From Reyranellaceae bacterium (GTDB taxonomy: Bacteria; Pseudomonadota; Alphaproteobacteria; Reyranellales; Reyranellaceae): DNA of 43,118 nt. The notes beneath the pieces are model-generated. The model saw nothing but the letters and a program-made list of their open reading frames with translations, made no database searches and was not told the DNA's origin. Position numbers and translations under genes: made by a program. Location: NCBI GenBank assembly GCA_022844045.1, contig JALHMM010000052.1, positions 1-43,118 of the forward strand, in the 5' to 3' direction. Shown here in pieces: positions 40,626 through 43,118 of this stretch (position 1 is the stretch's first letter; each line of letters begins with the position of its first letter).

Positions 40626-40633
40626 AAATGTTC
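40626..40633. repeat. Predicted 8-bp target-site duplication, left copy
   Basis: AAATGTTC directly precedes the IS66 inverted repeat. IS66-family elements duplicate 8 bp. The window's last two bases (43117-43118, AA) after the other end match the first two of this octamer, so the right copy appears to begin there and run out of the window. Confidence 0.6.
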
Positions 40634-40653
40634 GTACGCGTCCGGCAGAGGCC
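40634..40653. repeat. IS66 terminal inverted repeat (tnpC side)
   Basis: GTACGCGTCCGGCAGAGGCC. It matches the other end (43116 back to 43097) at 19 of 20 positions, the difference being A/T at position 14. It starts exactly at a codon boundary of the NACHT gene and supplies the codons for VRVRQRP and the TGA stop. Confidence 0.92.
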
Positions 40654-40698
40654 CTGACGATAGGCGTTGAGGAAGCGAGCTGGATCTGATGGGGGACT

Positions 40699-42318
40699 TT
40701 AGGCTGCGGCTTTGTGCCGAAGCTCGATCTTCCAGTTCCAGGGCAGTAGCTCGGCGATGCGCCTGGCGGGATGATCCTGCAGTCGCGCGAGAACGTCGGC
40801 GAGCCAGGCCTGCGGATCGGTGCCGTTGAGCTTGGCGGTCTCGATCAGCGTGTAGATGGCGGCGGCGCGCCGGCCGCCGTTGTCGGAGCCGGCGAAGGTC
40901 CAGTTGTTGCGGCCAACGGCGATGCAGCGCAGCGCCCGTTCGGCGGCGTTGTTGGTCATGCACAAGCGACCGTCGTCGAGGAAGCGGACCAGCGCGCCCC
41001 AGACATTGAGGCTGTAGGCGATCGCCTTGGCGACCTGATTGTTGGGCGAGAGCCTGGCGCGCTGCTCGCGCAGCCAAGCGCCCAGCGCTTCGACGCGAGG
41101 GCGACTGCGCTCCTGGCGGACCCCGCGTCGTTCGTCGGGCGGCAAGCCGTTGATCTCGCGCTCGATGGCGAACAGCGCGTCGATGCGGGTGACCGCCTCG
41201 ATGGCGATCGGCGCCTTGTTGAGGCGTGCCAGGTCGAAGAACTTGCGCCGCGCATGGGCCCAGCACGCCACCTCAAGGATCGGCCCGGGCTGGCGGCCGG
41301 GTTCATAGAGCCGATTGAAGCCGGCATAGGCGTCGGCCTGCATCACCCCCGCCCACGAAGCCAAGTGCGCCTCGGGATGCTTGCCGCCGCGGTCGGGCGA
41401 GTAGAAGTAGACCGCCGCCGGCGGGTCGGCGCCGGCGAACGGCCGGTCGTCGCGCACGTAGGTCCATAGTCGGCCGGTGCGGGTCTTGCCGACGTCGAGC
41501 ACCGGTACCGTGGTGTCGTCGGCGTGCAGGCGCTGGGCCGCAAAGACGTGGGCGCGGATCGCCTCGACCAGCGGCATCAGGGTCGCCGCCGACGCCCCCA
41601 CCCAGTCGGCCAGGGTCGAGACGTCGAGCTCGATGCCCTCGCGGGCATAGGTCGCGCTCTGCCGCGTCAGCGGCAAATGCAGGCCGTACTTGGCGAACAG
41701 CACATGCGCCAGCAGGCCCGGGCCGGCGCGCCCGCGCGCGATCGGATGCGAGGGCGTCGGCGGCTGGGTGATCTTCTCGCAGGCCCGGCAGGCGTGCTTC
41801 TCGCGCACGTGCTGGATCACCTTCCACTGGCGCGGCACCAGCTCCAGCGTCTCGGTCACGTCCTCGCCCAGCTTGTGCAGCGTCCCGCCGCAGCACGGGC
41901 AGGCCGTGGGCACCGGGTAGACCACGCGCTCGCGCGGCAGATGCTCGGGCAACGGCCGGCGCGCCGGCTTGCGCCGCTCGAACGGCTCCACCTTCACCAT
42001 CCCGCCCGTCGCGACCTCAGCCACCGTCTCGGCCTCGGCCTGATCTTCCTCGAGCTCGAATAGTTGCAGCTCGAGCTGGTCGAGCAGCGCGCCGCGCTCG
42101 GCCGACTGGCCGAACCGCTCATGCCGCATCTTGGCGATCTGATGCCTGAGCTTCTCGATCAGCAACGCCTGTTCGCGCGTCTCGGCGAGGCGTGCCGATC
42201 GCTCGGCCAACAGCATCGCCTTCAGCGTCTCGACGTCGTCGGGGAGGGAGGCATCGGGCTGCGGCGTCACAACACCATTGTGCGAACGACACGTCGTGTT
42301 GCAACGATCATGGATCAC
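40699..42318 (-). CDS. tnpC: IS66 transposase TnpC (DDE)
   Basis: This is the 539-aa IS66 family transposase. An N-terminal leucine-rich coiled coil (ETLKAMLLAERSARLAETRE) is followed by a zinc-finger-like CPCCGGTLHKLG and CRACE, then the DDE domain: Asp in LHADDTTVPVL, Asp in QADAYAGFNRLY and Glu in NNAAERALRCIAVGRNNW. The C-terminal SDNGGRRAAAIYTLIETAKL is a family signature. The start is uncertain: GTG at 42318 or GTG at 42270, the latter closer to the usual start before LPDDVETLK. It lies 18 bases downstream of tnpB. Confidence 0.95.
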   Translation of the reverse strand: MIHDRCNTTCRSHNGVVTPQPDASLPDDVETLKAMLLAERSARLAETREQALLIEKLRHQIAKMRHERFGQSAERGALLDQLELQLFELEEDQAEAETVAEVATGGMVKVEPFERRKPARRPLPEHLPRERVVYPVPTACPCCGGTLHKLGEDVTETLELVPRQWKVIQHVREKHACRACEKITQPPTPSHPIARGRAGPGLLAHVLFAKYGLHLPLTRQSATYAREGIELDVSTLADWVGASAATLMPLVEAIRAHVFAAQRLHADDTTVPVLDVGKTRTGRLWTYVRDDRPFAGADPPAAVYFYSPDRGGKHPEAHLASWAGVMQADAYAGFNRLYEPGRQPGPILEVACWAHARRKFFDLARLNKAPIAIEAVTRIDALFAIEREINGLPPDERRGVRQERSRPRVEALGAWLREQRARLSPNNQVAKAIAYSLNVWGALVRFLDDGRLCMTNNAAERALRCIAVGRNNWTFAGSDNGGRRAAAIYTLIETAKLNGTDPQAWLADVLARLQDHPARRIAELLPWNWKIELRHKAAA

Positions 42319-42336
42319 CCGAGTCGCCGTGTCGCA

Positions 42337-42684
42337 TCAGCCCGCAACCTGTGGCCGCATGGTCCGCTGTGGCAGCTGCCAGTCGATGCCTTCCAGCAGA
42401 TAGCCGAGCTGCGCCGCCGTGATCGTCACCGCCTCGCCCTCGGTGCGCGGCCATATGAAGCGCCCGCGCTCCAGGCGCTTGGCCAGGAGACACATGCCCT
42501 GGCCGTCGTGCCACAGAACCTTGATCAACCCGCCGCGCTTACCGCGGAACACGAACAGGTGCCCGCAATGCGGATCGCGCTTCAACGTCTCCTGCACCAA
42601 GAGCGCCAGCCCATCGAAGCCACGCCGCATGTCCGTCGCCCCGCTGGCCAGCCACACCCGCGTCTGCGCCGGCAGGCCGATCAT
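42337..42684 (-). CDS. tnpB: IS66 accessory protein TnpB
   Basis: This 115-aa protein is the IS66 Orf2, required for transposition together with TnpA and TnpC but of unclear biochemical role. Signatures are ATDMRRGFDGLALLVQETLK, LFVFRGKRGGLIKVLWHD and GRFIWP. The ATG overlaps the tnpA stop in an ATGA junction, so the two are translationally coupled. It is not related to the IS200/IS605 TnpB nuclease despite the name. Confidence 0.95.
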   Translation of the reverse strand: MIGLPAQTRVWLASGATDMRRGFDGLALLVQETLKRDPHCGHLFVFRGKRGGLIKVLWHDGQGMCLLAKRLERGRFIWPRTEGEAVTITAAQLGYLLEGIDWQLPQRTMRPQVAG

Positions 42685-43058
42685 CGGCCCAGCGCCCGCA
42701 GCACCCGCTTCAGCGCGTCCTCGTCGACCGCCGCGTCGACATGCAGCCGCACGCCGTCCCTCAGCTCGATCTCGATCGTTCCAGCGGCCTGCCTCGTCTG
42801 TGCCACCGCCACCGGCGTGAAGCGTACCGTGGCGCCCAGCACCGACACCGCCTCCTGCCGACGCCAGTTGTGGATCAGGCTCCGGCCAACGCCATATCGC
42901 CGCGACACTTCCGACACCGTCGCGCCCGGCTCCGCCGCCGCTTCCAGGATCGCCCGCTTCTCCTCGACACGGTAACGCCGATAGCGCTTCGCCTCCGCTG
43001 CCGGCAACGCACGCCTGTCACGTACAGGCGTGACGCCTGTCGCTTCCGATCTGGTCAT
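42681..43058 (-). CDS. tnpA: IS66 accessory protein TnpA (helix-turn-helix)
   Basis: This 125-aa first protein of the IS66 operon has a helix-turn-helix of the transposase-8-like type (RRYRVEEKRAILEAAAEPGA, then TVSEVSRRYGVGRSLIHNWR), which probably binds the IS ends. The C-terminal half (GTIEIELRDGVRLHVDAAVD) is the part that resembles other IS66 OrfA proteins. It starts at 43058, 58 bases inside the right inverted repeat, and overlaps tnpB by four bases. Confidence 0.93.
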   Translation of the reverse strand: MTRSEATGVTPVRDRRALPAAEAKRYRRYRVEEKRAILEAAAEPGATVSEVSRRYGVGRSLIHNWRRQEAVSVLGATVRFTPVAVAQTRQAAGTIEIELRDGVRLHVDAAVDEDALKRVLRALGR

Positions 43059-43096
43059 CCAGAAAGAATGGCAAACCCTTCCCCGTCGACCAAGGT

Positions 43097-43116
43097 GGCC
43101 TCAGCCGGACGCGTAC
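43097..43116. repeat. IS66 terminal inverted repeat (tnpA side)
   Basis: Read on the minus strand it is GTACGCGTCCGGCTGAGGCC, 19 of 20 identical to the other end. Only two bases of flanking DNA (AA) remain in the window after it. Confidence 0.92.
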
Positions 43117-43118
43117 AA

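Larger units (their letters stand above)
38927..40657 (+). pseudogene. PD-(D/E)XK nuclease-NACHT NTPase (NLR-like, predicted defence), interrupted by IS66
   Basis: The N-terminal 110 residues look like an Mrr-type nuclease: helix IGDRFRDEVTELLRVRGF, then Asp37 in VDILFEE and Glu54-x-Lys56 in VEAKNW. From about 165 there is a NACHT/STAND NTPase: Walker A GYGMGKTS (176-183), Walker B FLDGFDE (Asp256-Glu260), the Arg finger-like VILSGRP, and the winged-helix signature SHRSFQEFLVAEH (498-510). Such fusions occur among bacterial NLR-like anti-phage proteins. GGGGGGAG precedes ATG 38927. The native gene stops at 40633 (569 codons); the last seven codons and the stop are IS66 sequence, so the expected C-terminal sensor is cut off. 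G+C is about half, far below its neighbours. Confidence 0.85.
40634..43116 (-). mobile_element. IS66-family insertion sequence, complete
   Basis: This is a 2483-bp element bounded by inverted repeats beginning GTACGCGTCCGGC at both ends and carrying the three genes of the IS66 family, tnpA, tnpB and tnpC, in that order on the minus strand. All three frames look intact, so it may be active or recently inserted. Its G+C is high like the chromosome, unlike the NACHT gene it interrupts. The element sits inside that gene between codons 569 and 570. Confidence 0.93.

Noticed and set aside
40634..40657. Natural C-terminus of the NACHT protein
   Set aside because: The final codons are the terminal repeat of IS66, matching the other IS end, so they are not the native end.

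Overview
The window is G+C-rich chromosomal DNA (about two thirds G+C by eye) from an alphaproteobacterium. Four gene orders point there: nifR3/dusB-ntrB-ntrC-ntrY-ntrX followed by dat, hfq and hflX; eno, ftsB and the pdhA-pdhB-pdhC cluster with a lipoyl domain fused to E1 beta; a fused ispDF; and lipA followed by a COQ10/RatA-type START protein. A Rhodospirillales- or Reyranella-like organism is a reasonable guess, but that is inference.

Layout. 1-6430: end of a probable secG, a terminator, pyrG, a DJ-1/PfpI protein, a MAPEG membrane protein and an LLM oxidoreductase (both minus strand), eno, then a GNAT enzyme and a His-tailed cupin (minus strand). 6595-10146: ftsB, then a two-gene TAXI-type TRAP transporter with a terminator hairpin between binding protein and permease. 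10321-17471: pyruvate dehydrogenase operon (pdhA, pdhB, pdhC, lpd), an unrecognised 162-aa protein, lipA and a START-domain protein; lipA supplies the lipoyl cofactor that the PDH subunits carry. 17479-19163 (minus): pncC/cinA and ispDF. 19249-28450: dusB, the two nitrogen two-component pairs NtrBC and NtrYX, a D-amino-acid transaminase and a HAD phosphatase. 28545-31562: hfq, hflX, a GroES without GroEL, and an inositol-monophosphatase-family enzyme. 31688-38239: mixed metabolic genes (DUF938 methyltransferase, a secreted protein, zinc alcohol dehydrogenase, tRNA-Ser, a two-subunit Rieske oxygenase, DUF2332, acetamidase/formamidase) and small membrane ORFs.

The right end (about 38830-43118) is foreign. 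A class II aldolase gene is cut off at its zinc-binding His-Thr-His motif. Next to it is a low-G+C gene for a PD-(D/E)XK nuclease-NACHT NTPase, a bacterial NLR-like predicted anti-phage protein. An IS66-family element (40634-43116) has inserted into it, so its C-terminal, probably sensor, part lies beyond the window. The two bases after the IS match the start of the 8-bp sequence before it (AAATGTTC), which predicts the target duplication. This interrupted immune gene is the most interesting item.

Four palindromic intergenic repeats were found. Two are inverted dimers whose units differ by compensatory base changes. No stretch over 300 bases lacks a gene; the longest gap (34012-34276) holds tRNA-Ser.
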